From Fimenecus sp964527585 (lineage in GTDB: Bacteria; Bacillota; Clostridia; Oscillospirales; Acutalibacteraceae), in contig CAZGPE010000006.1 of the NCBI GenBank assembly GCA_964527585.1, positions 1 through 64,000 of the forward strand: a stretch of DNA of 64,000 bases, given 5' to 3'. The translations under genes were made by a program, and so were the position numbers. Every line of letters starts with the position of its first letter. The stretch's first letter is position 1. Below are positions 17,860 through 26,679 of this stretch, one piece after another. The notes beneath the pieces are model-generated. The model did not search any database. It worked only from the letters and a program-made list of their open reading frames with translations, and had not been told where the DNA came from.

Positions 17860-19266
17860 ATGAAAAAGACACTTCCAAAAAGCAAAATGATCAGATACTG
17901 CCTTTCGGATATCGCCAAAGGTTTGTTTAACGGTATGATAGGCAACTATTTGCTCTATTTCTTTCAGCCGACAGTTAAAAGCGGTATACCGACTCTTTTA
18001 CCTCAAAACAAATTTCTCGGTTTCGTTACCGTAATAGCTCTTTTAACAGGTATAGGAAAAGTTATTGATGCGGTAACTGATCCTTGGGTTGCCAGCCTTT
18101 CCGACAGATGCACAAGTAAAAACGGCAGAAGAATTCCTTTTCTTAAAGCCGCAGCGGCACCTTACGCCATTTCCGTTCTCATGATATTTATGGCTCCTTT
18201 CAAGCAGGGCTCTGCCGCAAATGCCGTCTGGGTAGGATTTTTCCTTATAGCATACTATGTATCTTATACATTTTTCTTTATTCCGAGAAACGCACTTATT
18301 CCCGAAGTTATCCCCGATGCGAAAGACAGAGTCGGATACTATGCTATCAGCACAGCTTTCTTTATGGGATCAAGTTCGTTTATGTATGCCGCAACCCTCT
18401 TTGTCGACTTAATCAAGAAACTCGGATTTAACGCTCTCTGGTCTTGGAGAATAGTATTTATGTTCTTCTCCGCAATCGGACTTGTCTGTGTTATCCTCGG
18501 TGCAACGGCTTTCAAAGAAAAAGATTATGTTACCGAAAACATTATTCCCAAACAGTCTCTTTTGTCTTCGGCAAAAACCATATTCAAAAACAAAACTTTC
18601 GTTACTTTCTTTGCCGGAGATCTCTTCAGCTATATTTCAATGGCATTTTTCCAAACGGCTATGCTCTACTACATAACAATGCTGCTTAATGTTCCCGAAT
18701 CACAATCATTCCTCGTTATGCTCGCCGCAATTGTAGTAGCGCTTTGTCTGTTCCCGATGATAGTCAAACTCAGCAAAAAATACGGTCAGAAATCTATGCT
18801 CGTTATCGCAAGCGTAATATTTACCGTTGTATTCGCATTTATTTTCTTCGGAGATAAAATTTCCGCTCTTGTTCAGGGTTATGAACTGTACCTCGGATTG
18901 CTTATGGGTGTTATCGTTGCTTTCCCGTTTGCCGCAATCAACATTCTTCCCCAATCCGTTATGTCCGACATTATTCAAAAAGACAGTATCGAAAACGGAG
19001 TAAACCGTGAGGGATTTTTCTCGGCAACAAAAACATTTATCGAAAAAATCGCATATTCGCTTGCAATGGTTGTCGTTTCAAGCGTTCTCGCAATCGGTGC
19101 TCCCGAGGGTGAAGCTGTCGGTATGCTCGGAGTTAAGCTCACCGGCGTATTTGCAGGCATATTCGCTCTTGTATCCTTAATTTTCTTTGCACTTTACAAC
19201 GAAAAAAGTGTTGTTAACTTTATCTCGGAACATACGAAAGGAAAAGAAACCGATGAAGCAAAATAA
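17860..19266 (+). CDS. GPH-family (MFS) sugar:cation symporter, second copy
   Basis: A second 12-segment symporter, 468 residues, with the corresponding VIDAVTDPWVASLSDRCTSKNGRR loop that marks GPH transporters. It begins 24 bases after the first copy with AAAGGA upstream. The two are clearly diverged within the same family, so they may take different substrates rather than form a recent duplicate. The 3' end overlaps the M20 hydrolase gene by 14 bases, which suggests the imported compound is handled by the enzymes that follow. Confidence 0.87.
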   Translation: MKKTLPKSKMIRYCLSDIAKGLFNGMIGNYLLYFFQPTVKSGIPTLLPQNKFLGFVTVIALLTGIGKVIDAVTDPWVASLSDRCTSKNGRRIPFLKAAAAPYAISVLMIFMAPFKQGSAANAVWVGFFLIAYYVSYTFFFIPRNALIPEVIPDAKDRVGYYAISTAFFMGSSSFMYAATLFVDLIKKLGFNALWSWRIVFMFFSAIGLVCVILGATAFKEKDYVTENIIPKQSLLSSAKTIFKNKTFVTFFAGDLFSYISMAFFQTAMLYYITMLLNVPESQSFLVMLAAIVVALCLFPMIVKLSKKYGQKSMLVIASVIFTVVFAFIFFGDKISALVQGYELYLGLLMGVIVAFPFAAINILPQSVMSDIIQKDSIENGVNREGFFSATKTFIEKIAYSLAMVVVSSVLAIGAPEGEAVGMLGVKLTGVFAGIFALVSLIFFALYNEKSVVNFISEHTKGKETDEAK

Positions 19267-20632
19267 TTTGAAATCAATTGAAGAACGCTGTGCAGTCTCA
19301 AAGGAAAAGACCGCAGAATATGTTGATATTCTTTCAAAAATGGTAAATTGTAAAACCGTATGGACTTATAACGGCGAAAATGAAAACGAATACCAAAAGT
19401 TTTACAAAGTTTTGGAAGAGTCATTTCCCAATCTTACGGCTAAAGCAAAAAAACTTACATTCGGCGGCGGATGTTTTGTCTATGTAATTGAAGGCAAAAA
19501 CGCTCAAAAAAACATTATGCTTATGTCTCACCACGATGTTGTCGATGCAGACAGTGAATGGAAAACCGATGCTTTCAACGCAACTGAAAAAGACGGCTAT
19601 CTTTATGCCAGAGGCACTATTGATACAAAAACGCCTCTTTTCGCCGAACTTATGGCGTGTGAAGAACTCATTAAAGAAGGCTATGATTTTGAAGGAATTA
19701 ACCTTTATATCGGTTCTTCAAACAACGAAGAAGTGTGCGGAGACGGAATGGTTCTCGCTACGCAGTATTTCAAGGATAATTCGATTCGTTTCGAAGCCGT
19801 TCTTGATGAAGGCGGAGCGATAACCGAAGGTCAAATCCCAACTGTAAACTGTAAGAGCGCAATGGTTGCCGTTCACGAAAAAAGCAGACATATGTTCCTC
19901 TGCAAAACGGAAATCGACACCAAAGGACACGGCGGTTTCGGCGGAGCAACAGACAGTGCGGTTGAAAGACTGAGTAAGTTTATTGCCGAAGTAAGTAATA
20001 ACAGTAAGAAAATTTACAAAGGAAAATTTTATCCCGAAGTTAAAGCAACTTTCGAACGCCATGTCCCCTATATGCCCTTCCCGGTAAGTTTCCTTTTCAA
20101 ACACATTTCCTTCTTCTCTCCCGTTATCAAAAAAATTATGATGGGTATTCCCGCAGCAAGTGCAATGCTCTCAACCGGGTTAAGTTTTACCACCTTGAAA
20201 GCAGGAAGCGATCTCGACCCGCAAATTCGTGCAAAAACAGCGGAAACAACAATGTTTTTACGCTGTGTGCGTGAGGATGATCTGTATAACGGACTTGAAA
20301 AGATCAAAAAAATTGCCGATAAATATTCCGTAACTATCGAGGAAGTTGAGAGAGATTACTGTCAGCCTACCGACTTTAACAACAGACCGTTCAAAATTTT
20401 GGAAAGTGTTTTGAATAAAGATTTTCCCGATGTTGCCGTATCCCCCTTCCTTTTGACTGCCGGAACAGATGCAAGGCGTTTTACGGATGTTGCCGATAAT
20501 ATTCTCAGATTTGCGCCGATTGATCTTAACAAAGAACAGTTTGCAACCATACACAGCGCAAATGAACATATCGGAATTAAAAACATCGGTGAGTGTGTTG
20601 TTTTCTATAAAGATTTTATTAAAATGATATAA
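19253..20632 (+). CDS. M20-family metallohydrolase (carboxypeptidase S / N-acyl amidohydrolase-like)
   Basis: Probable zinc-dependent cytoplasmic hydrolase of an amide bond. The metal motif MSHHDVVDADSEW, then ARGTIDTKTPLFA and the general-base region SSNNEEVCG, match the M20 catalytic domain. The dimerisation lid spans about residues 215-340, and HSANEHIG near the C-terminus supplies the last metal ligand. The start at 19253 (MKQNNLKSIEE) has AAAGGAAAAG upstream and overlaps the transporter end; the longer frame reads through the transporter gene. Length is 459. Substrate is unknown: peptides, N-acyl or N-carbamoyl amino acids are all possible. Confidence 0.85.
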   Translation: MKQNNLKSIEERCAVSKEKTAEYVDILSKMVNCKTVWTYNGENENEYQKFYKVLEESFPNLTAKAKKLTFGGGCFVYVIEGKNAQKNIMLMSHHDVVDADSEWKTDAFNATEKDGYLYARGTIDTKTPLFAELMACEELIKEGYDFEGINLYIGSSNNEEVCGDGMVLATQYFKDNSIRFEAVLDEGGAITEGQIPTVNCKSAMVAVHEKSRHMFLCKTEIDTKGHGGFGGATDSAVERLSKFIAEVSNNSKKIYKGKFYPEVKATFERHVPYMPFPVSFLFKHISFFSPVIKKIMMGIPAASAMLSTGLSFTTLKAGSDLDPQIRAKTAETTMFLRCVREDDLYNGLEKIKKIADKYSVTIEEVERDYCQPTDFNNRPFKILESVLNKDFPDVAVSPFLLTAGTDARRFTDVADNILRFAPIDLNKEQFATIHSANEHIGIKNIGECVVFYKDFIKMI

Positions 20633-20648
20633 AGGACAGGTAAGAAAA

Positions 20649-21143
20649 ATGAGTATTGTAAAAAACGAACCTAAGTATAAGAATTGGGCTTTGCAATCAA
20701 TAAGAGCACAACTTGAACACAGAGCTTTTTGGCTTTATTTACTTTGCGACGAAGCCAAGAAAAAAGGGCTTGATCCCAAAGAATTCGCAAGCGATGCAAT
20801 AAGACGGTGCGGTCTTTCACAGGGCAGCGACCTTGTAAAAAAAGGAAATACAGATTCGCTTAAAGGATTAAAGAAAACATTGTTTTCAAAACCTGCGCAA
20901 CTTGTTTTCGAAATGAAAATTCTCGAATCGACCGATGATAAACTTTCGATTGATTTTCACTACTGCCCTCTTGTTAAAGCATGGCAAAACGCAGGTTGCT
21001 CGGATGAAGAAATCGCTACGCTTTGTGATATTGCAATGTGCGGAGATCACGGTATCGGAGAATGTTATTCAAGTGTTCTCGATTTACCCAAATGCATCGC
21101 AAAAGGCGACGACATCTGTTCATTGAGATACCATAAAAAATAA
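20649..21143 (+). CDS. ATC-hydrolase-family protein (L-2-amino-thiazoline-4-carboxylate hydrolase-like)
   Basis: A 164-residue protein with the family pattern HYCPLVKAWQNAGCSDEEIATLC followed by DIAMCGDHGIGE, carrying conserved Cys and His residues. The characterised member opens the thiazoline ring of ATC to N-carbamoyl-cysteine, but most family members are untested. It follows the M20 hydrolase by 16 bases with AAAGGACAGG upstream and is the last gene before a strong terminator. An ATC hydrolase paired with an M20 amidohydrolase would match the known ATC-to-cysteine route; that link is an inference. Confidence 0.75.
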   Translation: MSIVKNEPKYKNWALQSIRAQLEHRAFWLYLLCDEAKKKGLDPKEFASDAIRRCGLSQGSDLVKKGNTDSLKGLKKTLFSKPAQLVFEMKILESTDDKLSIDFHYCPLVKAWQNAGCSDEEIATLCDIAMCGDHGIGECYSSVLDLPKCIAKGDDICSLRYHKK

Positions 21144-21151
21144 TGAATTCA

Positions 21152-21181
21152 GGGAACATCAAAACGATGTTCCCTTTTTTA
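21152..21181 (+). terminator. Terminator of the GPH-M20-ATC unit
   Basis: A perfect 9-bp stem (21152-21160 with 21166-21174), a 5-base loop and a six-T run. The minus-strand ahpF-like stop lies just beyond, so it may act on both strands. Confidence 0.88.
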
Positions 21182-21183
21182 TT

Positions 21184-22830
21184 TCAAAGTTGTTTAATTA
21201 AATCAAGAACTTGACCGATATTCTTTTTACCGAAGTGTACTTTATCGTCGTTTATTACCAAACACGGAACGCTCATAACATTAAAACGCTTTTTCAATTG
21301 AGGAAAGTATTTAATATCGTATACATCTGCACTTATATTACTGTTCAAAGACGCTATCTTCTGACAGGCAACAACCAAATCGGGACACATAGTACAGCTT
21401 AAAGAAACAAAAATCTGCATTTTTACAGGTTTATCTAAATCGGTTATTTCTTTGTATATTTCGCTGTCGATTTTCTGCCCATGTCCAGATGCATTATAAA
21501 GAGCCAATACAAAAGATGTGAATTCGTGCCCTGTCGGGATACCGTGAAAAGAAAGATTTTTGCTTTCACCGTTTTCCGTTTTAATTTCGACATAAGGCAA
21601 CTCATCACTCTGTGTATCTTTATGAACCTTAAATGAAATTTTATCCGTCAACTCACACAGTTTTCCGATAAAACTTTCAAGTTCGGCGGAAACTTCCGTT
21701 TCGTCAAGATACAAATGCAGAACCAGAGTGTTTTCCATTTTATCAAATACCGTATTCAACTGTTCGGTCATTTGCTCTGAAAACAGTTCATCATTGTTCA
21801 AAGTATCTTCTGAAAATGAACCGTCTTTATTTATTTTAACAACAGGTTTTTTCGGATATATACCGCTGCTTTCCTGAATTTCAGCAACATATTTTTCAAG
21901 TTCGGTAGCAGCCAAAGCACCGTCTCCGGTTGCGGTTACAACCTGCCTCAAAGGTTTAATACAAACATCTCCTGCGGCATAAACGCCTTCACAGGATGTC
22001 TTTTGAGAATTGTCGGTTATAATATATCCGTGTTCGTTTAATGAAACCGTTTCTTTTACAAGGTCTGTTTCCGGTGAATAACCCGCAAATACAAAAACTC
22101 CGAAATAATCATCTTCATCTGCACGGTATTCGACGAATTTATTTGTTTTCGTATTTTTATATCTAATATAATTAACGCAATTATCTCCGCTTACTTCTTC
22201 GACAACTGTATTTGTTAAAACGGTTATTTTATCATTGTTTTTTGCTTTATCGGCAACCGAAGCGGCACAGGTAAAATCATCTTCACGAACCAATACCGTT
22301 ATATGCTTTGCGAATTTTGTTAAAAAGACACTTTCTTCCGCCGCCGCATATCCGCCGCCTACGACGAAAATTTCTTTATCGGTAAAAAACTCACCGTCGC
22401 AGGTTGCACAGTAAGCAACCCCTCTCCCCTTGTGTTCTGCTTCGCCCTTAAATCCGATTGTTCTCGGATGAGCGCCGGTTGCCAATAAAATACCGAGACA
22501 GTAATATTCTCCACGCTGTGTTCTTACGGTTTTGATATTTCCGTTTAATATAATTTCCGTTGCTTGAGTTAAAACACATTCTGCGCCAAACGATTGTGCC
22601 TGTATAAGCATCGACTCTGTTAGACGCTTTCCGTCAGTTCTCTCGATACCGGGATAGTTTACGACTTCATCGGTAATTGTTATTTGTCCGCCGAACTGCT
22701 CTTTTTCAAGGACCAAAACCCTGTATTTCGCACGGGATAAATAAATAGCAGCCGTCAGTCCCGCAGGACCGCCGCCGATTATTATTACATCATAAAGCCG
22801 TTCAAAATCAAACTCACCGTTATTTTTCAT
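21184..22830 (-). CDS. AhpF-like peroxiredoxin reductase: TrxR domain with C-terminal glutaredoxin-like domains
   Basis: FAD-dependent disulfide reductase expected to recycle the adjacent AhpC. Residues about 12-320 are a thioredoxin-reductase domain with FAD motif VIIIGGGPAGLTAA, redox pair CATC in AYCATCDGEF, NADPH-site GGGYAAAEE and AAGDVC near the end. The C-terminal 200 residues form an AhpF-N-like pair of thioredoxin folds, with CTMC in SLSCTMCPDL at about 480 as the redox pair. The order is reversed relative to classical AhpF, where the thioredoxin folds come first. The ATG overlaps the ahpC stop, so the two are coupled. Confidence 0.87.
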   Translation of the reverse strand: MKNNGEFDFERLYDVIIIGGGPAGLTAAIYLSRAKYRVLVLEKEQFGGQITITDEVVNYPGIERTDGKRLTESMLIQAQSFGAECVLTQATEIILNGNIKTVRTQRGEYYCLGILLATGAHPRTIGFKGEAEHKGRGVAYCATCDGEFFTDKEIFVVGGGYAAAEESVFLTKFAKHITVLVREDDFTCAASVADKAKNNDKITVLTNTVVEEVSGDNCVNYIRYKNTKTNKFVEYRADEDDYFGVFVFAGYSPETDLVKETVSLNEHGYIITDNSQKTSCEGVYAAGDVCIKPLRQVVTATGDGALAATELEKYVAEIQESSGIYPKKPVVKINKDGSFSEDTLNNDELFSEQMTEQLNTVFDKMENTLVLHLYLDETEVSAELESFIGKLCELTDKISFKVHKDTQSDELPYVEIKTENGESKNLSFHGIPTGHEFTSFVLALYNASGHGQKIDSEIYKEITDLDKPVKMQIFVSLSCTMCPDLVVACQKIASLNSNISADVYDIKYFPQLKKRFNVMSVPCLVINDDKVHFGKKNIGQVLDLIKQL

Positions 22831-23393
22831 TACAACTGCCCCACCAGGTCAAGACTCGGTTTTAATGTTTCTTCACCGGGTTTCCAATTTGCAGGACAAA
22901 CTTCATCTCCGTGAAGATGAACAAATTGACACGCCTGAACTTTTCTGAATAATTCCTCGGCATTTCTTCCTACATTGCCGGCAGTTATTTCGTATCCGAC
23001 AATTTTTCCTTCGGGATTTACAATAAACGAACCTCTTTCCGCTAAACCGTCTGATTCAATAAGCACTTCGAAATCTTTTGAAATCGTATGTGTCGGATCC
23101 GAAAGCATGGGAAAGTTTATCTTTTTTATTCTCTTTGAAGTGTCATGCCATGCTTTATGAACAAAATGTGTATCCGTTGATACGGAATATATTTCACAGC
23201 CGATTTCCCTAAATTCTTCATATTTTTCCGCTAAATCTTCAAGTTCCGTCGGGCATACAAAAGTAAAGTCGGCAGGATAGAAAAAGAATACACTCCATTT
23301 TCCGAGCACATCTTCTTTTGTTACCTTCTTAAATTCTCCCAAATGATATGCATCTGTTTTGAAATCGGAAATTTCCTTGTTAATAATAGACAT
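22830..23393 (-). CDS. ahpC: Peroxiredoxin AhpC
   Basis: Typical 2-Cys peroxiredoxin that reduces hydrogen peroxide and organic hydroperoxides. The peroxidatic cysteine is in FTFVCPTELEDL (about residue 47) and the resolving cysteine in EVCPANWKPG near the C-terminus. Length 187 is exact for the family. The ATG has AAGGAGAAG upstream. A partly palindromic stretch centred on GAATTC (about 23418-23442) lies just before the gene and could be an operator, but it does not match the PerR consensus. Confidence 0.96.
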   Translation of the reverse strand: MSIINKEISDFKTDAYHLGEFKKVTKEDVLGKWSVFFFYPADFTFVCPTELEDLAEKYEEFREIGCEIYSVSTDTHFVHKAWHDTSKRIKKINFPMLSDPTHTISKDFEVLIESDGLAERGSFIVNPEGKIVGYEITAGNVGRNAEELFRKVQACQFVHLHGDEVCPANWKPGEETLKPSLDLVGQL

Positions 23394-23480
23394 TTTTATC
23401 TTCTCCTTTATATTCTAAAAGACAGAATTCATCCGTCCTTTTCAAATATAAGTATTTCCTTCAGATAAAAAATAATTCAT

Positions 23481-23505
23481 AAAAAAAGCAAGGTGTTTAC
23501 CTTGC
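23481..23505 (-). terminator. Second terminator downstream of tRNA-Pro
   Basis: A perfect 7-bp stem, GCAAGGT (23488-23494) with ACCTTGC (23499-23505), is followed on the minus strand by seven T. It lies between tRNA-Pro and ahpC. Confidence 0.75.
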
Positions 23506-23530
23506 ATTAAAATTCCAATTTTACTAATTT

Positions 23531-23572
23531 CAAAAAATAAAAAAATCCGTCTCCCTAAGGAAACGGATTTTT
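23531..23572 (-). terminator. Terminator of tRNA-Pro
   Basis: A 10-bp inverted repeat (23541-23550 with 23563-23572) with an extended loop and a long T-rich run on the minus strand. Its first base touches the encoded CCA end of the tRNA. Confidence 0.78.
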
Positions 23573-23647
23573 GGTCGGAGTGACAAGACTTGAACTTGCG
23601 GCCCCTAGACCCCCAGTCTAGTGCGCTACCAGCTGCGCTACACCCCG
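23572..23647 (-). tRNA. tRNA-Pro (GGG anticodon)
   Basis: A 76-base cloverleaf on the minus strand. The acceptor stem is CGGGGTG with CACTCCG (one G-U pair), the D-arm contains AGCGCAGCTGGTAGCGC, and the anticodon stem is CTAGA/TCTAG with loop CTGGGGG, which places GGG at 34-36. The T-arm reads GTTCAAGTC. The discriminator is A, and CCA is encoded in the DNA. Confidence 0.96.
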
Positions 23648-23769
23648 AAATTCACACGGTTTTTTCAACCGCCCAAGTATATTATCACATATTCTTATCT
23701 TTTGCAAGTGTTTTTTTATTTTTTTCTGAAATTTTAAGTTTTTATTTATTTTTCGCTGAAACAAATTGT

Positions 23770-24489
23770 TCAATGTCTGGTCTTGTCGTCATAACATTCA
23801 CAGTATCTCGCCTGAAAAGACGGTGTTTCATCCCCTTTATACAAATGGCTTAAATCACCGTATTGAACGCAGGTAAAAATCGCTTTACCTTTTTCTCTTT
23901 CCTGAGTTACCAATCTCGTTACCGAAGTCGGAAGAGCAACGAAATTATGCCACATAATCATAGGAGAAACGCTGAAAATTCTTGAAAGAATTACACTCTC
24001 TACTCCGAAATGACAGAATATTGCGATTTTATCGTGATTGGAGCCGATTGCTTTATAAATTCTCCCCTCTTTTTTATAACCGTGATTTAGCAAAAGTTCA
24101 TCAACACCGTCGTTGACAGTTTGAAAATGACGCTTTACATCGCCTTTTTTCATCAACTTTACATCAAGCCATTTTTCGTATGAATAATACTCATCGTTTT
24201 CTGTCCAATATGCAGGTTTTCTATCCCAACATTGCTGTTTTTTCAAACCTTTACCGACAGTTCCCTGAAATTCTTTTGCCCAATCGAGAGTAATAATTTC
24301 TTTTTCCGGATATTTTGCCATTGTGTATTCCGCCGTTTTTTGCGCTCTGCCAAGCGGAGAGCAGTAAAAATAATCTATCTTTTCCTTTTTAAGTCTTTCA
24401 GCAAGTAAAACAGCTTCTCTTTCGCCTTTTTGTGTGAGAGTATCGTTGCGGTAATCCGGATCTCCGTGTCTGATTATAAAAATTTCCAT
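23770..24489 (-). CDS. Histidine phosphatase (phosphoglycerate mutase) superfamily protein
   Basis: Probable phosphatase with the branch-1 catalytic motif IFIIRHGDPD at the very N-terminus; the His is the phospho-acceptor. TQKGEREAVLLAERL and YCSPLGRAQKTAEYTM are the usual following motifs, and FCHFGVESVILSR carries the second His. Substrate is not predictable. At 239 residues it is longer than GpmB-type members because of a middle insert (about 75-130). The start at 24489 has AGGTGG upstream; the frame extends three codons further without an SD. It stands alone between tRNA-Pro and the divergent pot operon. Confidence 0.85.
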   Translation of the reverse strand: MEIFIIRHGDPDYRNDTLTQKGEREAVLLAERLKKEKIDYFYCSPLGRAQKTAEYTMAKYPEKEIITLDWAKEFQGTVGKGLKKQQCWDRKPAYWTENDEYYSYEKWLDVKLMKKGDVKRHFQTVNDGVDELLLNHGYKKEGRIYKAIGSNHDKIAIFCHFGVESVILSRIFSVSPMIMWHNFVALPTSVTRLVTQEREKGKAIFTCVQYGDLSHLYKGDETPSFQARYCECYDDKTRH

Positions 24490-24612
24490 ACTGACCACCT
24501 AACTGAATTTTTAATGTTACTTTTACTCTAACACAAGATAATAATATAAACAAGATTTTTTTCGCCCTATATAATAGAAAAGAATATTTTTATTAAAAAA
24601 TCGCAAAAAGTA

Positions 24613-24641
24613 TTGACATTTTTCGATTTTATCTCTAATAT
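24613..24641 (+). promoter_or_regulatory. Promoter of potABCD
   Basis: A perfect -35 TTGACA (24613-24618), a 17-base spacer and -10 TAATAT (24636-24641). Expected transcription start is near 24648. Confidence 0.82.
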
Positions 24642-24647
24642 TTATTT

Positions 24648-24724
24648 CATACCAATTAGGGCTTGTCCGTATGATTTTTTCGGGCTGCCCAACTATATCT
24701 ATCGGTTGGAAAGGGGCTGCATAA
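24648..24724 (+). promoter_or_regulatory. Potentially structured 5' leader of potA
   Basis: A 77-base leader with two mutually exclusive folds. GGGC/GTCCG (24659-24669) can pair with CGGGC/GCCC (24681-24690) in a strong hairpin. Alternatively CCAAC (24689-24693) can pair with GTTGG (24705-24709) beside the SD AAAGGGG, or an earlier CCAA (24652-24655) can pair with TTGG. It matches no riboswitch class I recognise. The pairings are seen; regulation is inferred. Confidence 0.4.
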
Positions 24725-25855
24725 TTGAATAACAATCCTGTAATAATTGATCTTCAAAATATCAGCGTCAGTTTTGACAATCAAAAAATTCTTAATAATA
24801 TCAGTCTTCAAATTCATGACGGAGAGTTTGTAACTCTTTTAGGTCCGTCAGGCTGCGGTAAAACAACGACTTTAAGAATCATAGCCGGCTTTTTACAGCA
24901 GGATGAAGGAAATGTTGTTTTTGAAGGAAAAAATATCAATGGTGTTCCGGCTTATAAAAGGCAGGTAAACACCATTTTTCAGCGTTATGCGTTATTTCCG
25001 CATTTGAATGTATATGAAAATATCGCTTTCGGTCTTAAAATAAAAAAAGTTAAAGAAAAAGAAATCAAGAAAAAAGTTGAAGAAATGCTTGAACTTGTAA
25101 ACCTTAAAGGCTTCGGTTCGAGAAACATCAATTCGCTTTCCGGCGGACAACAGCAAAGAGTTGCAATCGCAAGAGCCTTAGCTGTAAATCCCCGTATTGT
25201 TTTACTTGACGAACCTTTGGCTGCGCTTGATCTTAAACTTCGAAAAGATATGCAAATCGAATTGAAAAACATTCAGCAAAAATTAGGCATAACTTTCATA
25301 TATGTAACTCACGATCAGGAAGAAGCGCTTTCGATGTCTGACACTGTTGTTGTTATGAACAATGGTGAAATTCAGCATATCGGAACCCCTCTTGATGTAT
25401 ATAACGAACCTAAAAATGCTTTCGTTGCCGACTTTATCGGTGAAAGCAATATTCTCGACGGCGTAATGCATGAGGATTTCTCAGTTGAATTTTCGGGTAT
25501 GCGTTTTCAATGCGTTGATAAAGGATTTACAAAAGACGAACCCGTTGATGTAGTTATCCGTCCCGAAGATATTGATGTCGTCAGTGTCGAAGAAGGTATG
25601 CTCAGCGGCGAAGTAACTTCCGTTACATTCAAAGGCGTGCATTATGAAATAATCGTTGACATTGACGGATTCAAATGGATGATTCAGACAACGCAAAAAA
25701 GCGAAGTCGGAGATGTTATCGGCATTTCCATTAAACCCGATGAAATGCATATTATGAAGAAATCCGAATATTCGGGACTTTACGGCGATTACAGTTCGTT
25801 CAGCGAAGAATTTGACGAACTTTCGGATCCTACCGTAACGGAGGAAGAAGAATAA
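24725..25855 (+). CDS. potA: Spermidine/putrescine ABC transporter, ATP-binding protein
   Basis: ATPase of the polyamine importer. Walker A GPSGCGKTT, Q-loop region, signature LSGGQQQRVAIARAL, Walker B VLLLDEPLAALD and the H-loop THD are all present in residues 1-235. A C-terminal TOBE regulatory domain (about 260-350) follows, ending in an acidic tail. The start is a TTG at 24725 with AAAGGGG upstream; no ATG is available. The stop overlaps the potB start (TAATG). It is the first gene of a four-gene operon in ATPase-permease-permease-binding protein order. Confidence 0.96.
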   Translation: MNNNPVIIDLQNISVSFDNQKILNNISLQIHDGEFVTLLGPSGCGKTTTLRIIAGFLQQDEGNVVFEGKNINGVPAYKRQVNTIFQRYALFPHLNVYENIAFGLKIKKVKEKEIKKKVEEMLELVNLKGFGSRNINSLSGGQQQRVAIARALAVNPRIVLLDEPLAALDLKLRKDMQIELKNIQQKLGITFIYVTHDQEEALSMSDTVVVMNNGEIQHIGTPLDVYNEPKNAFVADFIGESNILDGVMHEDFSVEFSGMRFQCVDKGFTKDEPVDVVIRPEDIDVVSVEEGMLSGEVTSVTFKGVHYEIIVDIDGFKWMIQTTQKSEVGDVIGISIKPDEMHIMKKSEYSGLYGDYSSFSEEFDELSDPTVTEEEE

Positions 25856-26679
25856 TGAAACATTCCTCTGCCCTTAAATCACTTATAAACGCACCCTATA
25901 TGATATGGTCGGTACTTTTTATTATCGCACCGATGATTATGGTTGTTTATTACGCTTTTACAGACAGAAACGGCGACTGGACACTTGATAATATTACTGC
26001 ATTGAGTTCATATTCGCATACATTTATGCGTTCGATATGGTATGCCGCAATCGCAACTTTTATCTGTCTTTTGCTTGCATATCCCATAGCATATATTATG
26101 TCCCGTTCAAGCATGACAAAACAGCGCACGATTATGATGCTTGTTATGCTCCCGATGTGGATGAACTTTCTTATCCGCACATATTCTTGGATAACACTTT
26201 TGGCTAATACCGGTATTATCAACTCCCTGCTGTCTAAAATCGGCATCGGACCTTTCAAAATGATAAATACACCGGGTGCGGTTATTCTCGGTATGGTGTA
26301 CAACTTTTTGCCGTATATGATATTACCGATATTTTCGATAATGTCAAAACTCGATCACCGTCTTATCGAAGCTGCACAGGATCTCGGCTGCAATTCGTTC
26401 ACAGTGCTTAAAAGGGTTATTTTCCCCTTAAGTCTTCCCGGTGTTGTTTCGGGAATAACAATGGTTTTTGTGCCGTCCGTAAGTACATTTTATATAAGCC
26501 AAAAACTCGGAGGCGGAAAATATCTCCTTGTAGGAGACTCGATTGAAATGCAATTCCAATCGGCATACAACTACAATTTAGGCGCATCTCTTTCACTTGT
26601 CCTTATGTTGATGATTATTGTTTGTATGATAATTCTCAACAAAGTTTCCGACAGTGAGGAAGGAGCGATGATAATATGA
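25855..26679 (+). CDS. potB: Spermidine/putrescine ABC transporter permease PotB
   Basis: Inner-membrane permease subunit, 274 residues, with about six hydrophobic segments and the MetI-like coupling (EAA) loop LIEAAQDLGCNSFTVLKRVIFPLSLPG at about 168-194 that contacts PotA. The start overlaps the potA stop by one base, and the stop overlaps potC by four bases (ATGA), so translation is coupled. Confidence 0.94.
   Translation: MKHSSALKSLINAPYMIWSVLFIIAPMIMVVYYAFTDRNGDWTLDNITALSSYSHTFMRSIWYAAIATFICLLLAYPIAYIMSRSSMTKQRTIMMLVMLPMWMNFLIRTYSWITLLANTGIINSLLSKIGIGPFKMINTPGAVILGMVYNFLPYMILPIFSIMSKLDHRLIEAAQDLGCNSFTVLKRVIFPLSLPGVVSGITMVFVPSVSTFYISQKLGGGKYLLVGDSIEMQFQSAYNYNLGASLSLVLMLMIIVCMIILNKVSDSEEGAMII

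Noticed and set aside
23418..23442. Quasi-palindrome before ahpC as a PerR box
   Set aside because: The arms match each other only partly and do not resemble the A/T-rich PerR consensus; kept only as a remark in the ahpC entry.
24523..24735. Minus-strand 70-codon frame across the potA promoter and leader
   Set aside because: It covers the TTGACA/TAATAT promoter and leader on the other strand, starts inside potA and has no SD; an incidental frame.
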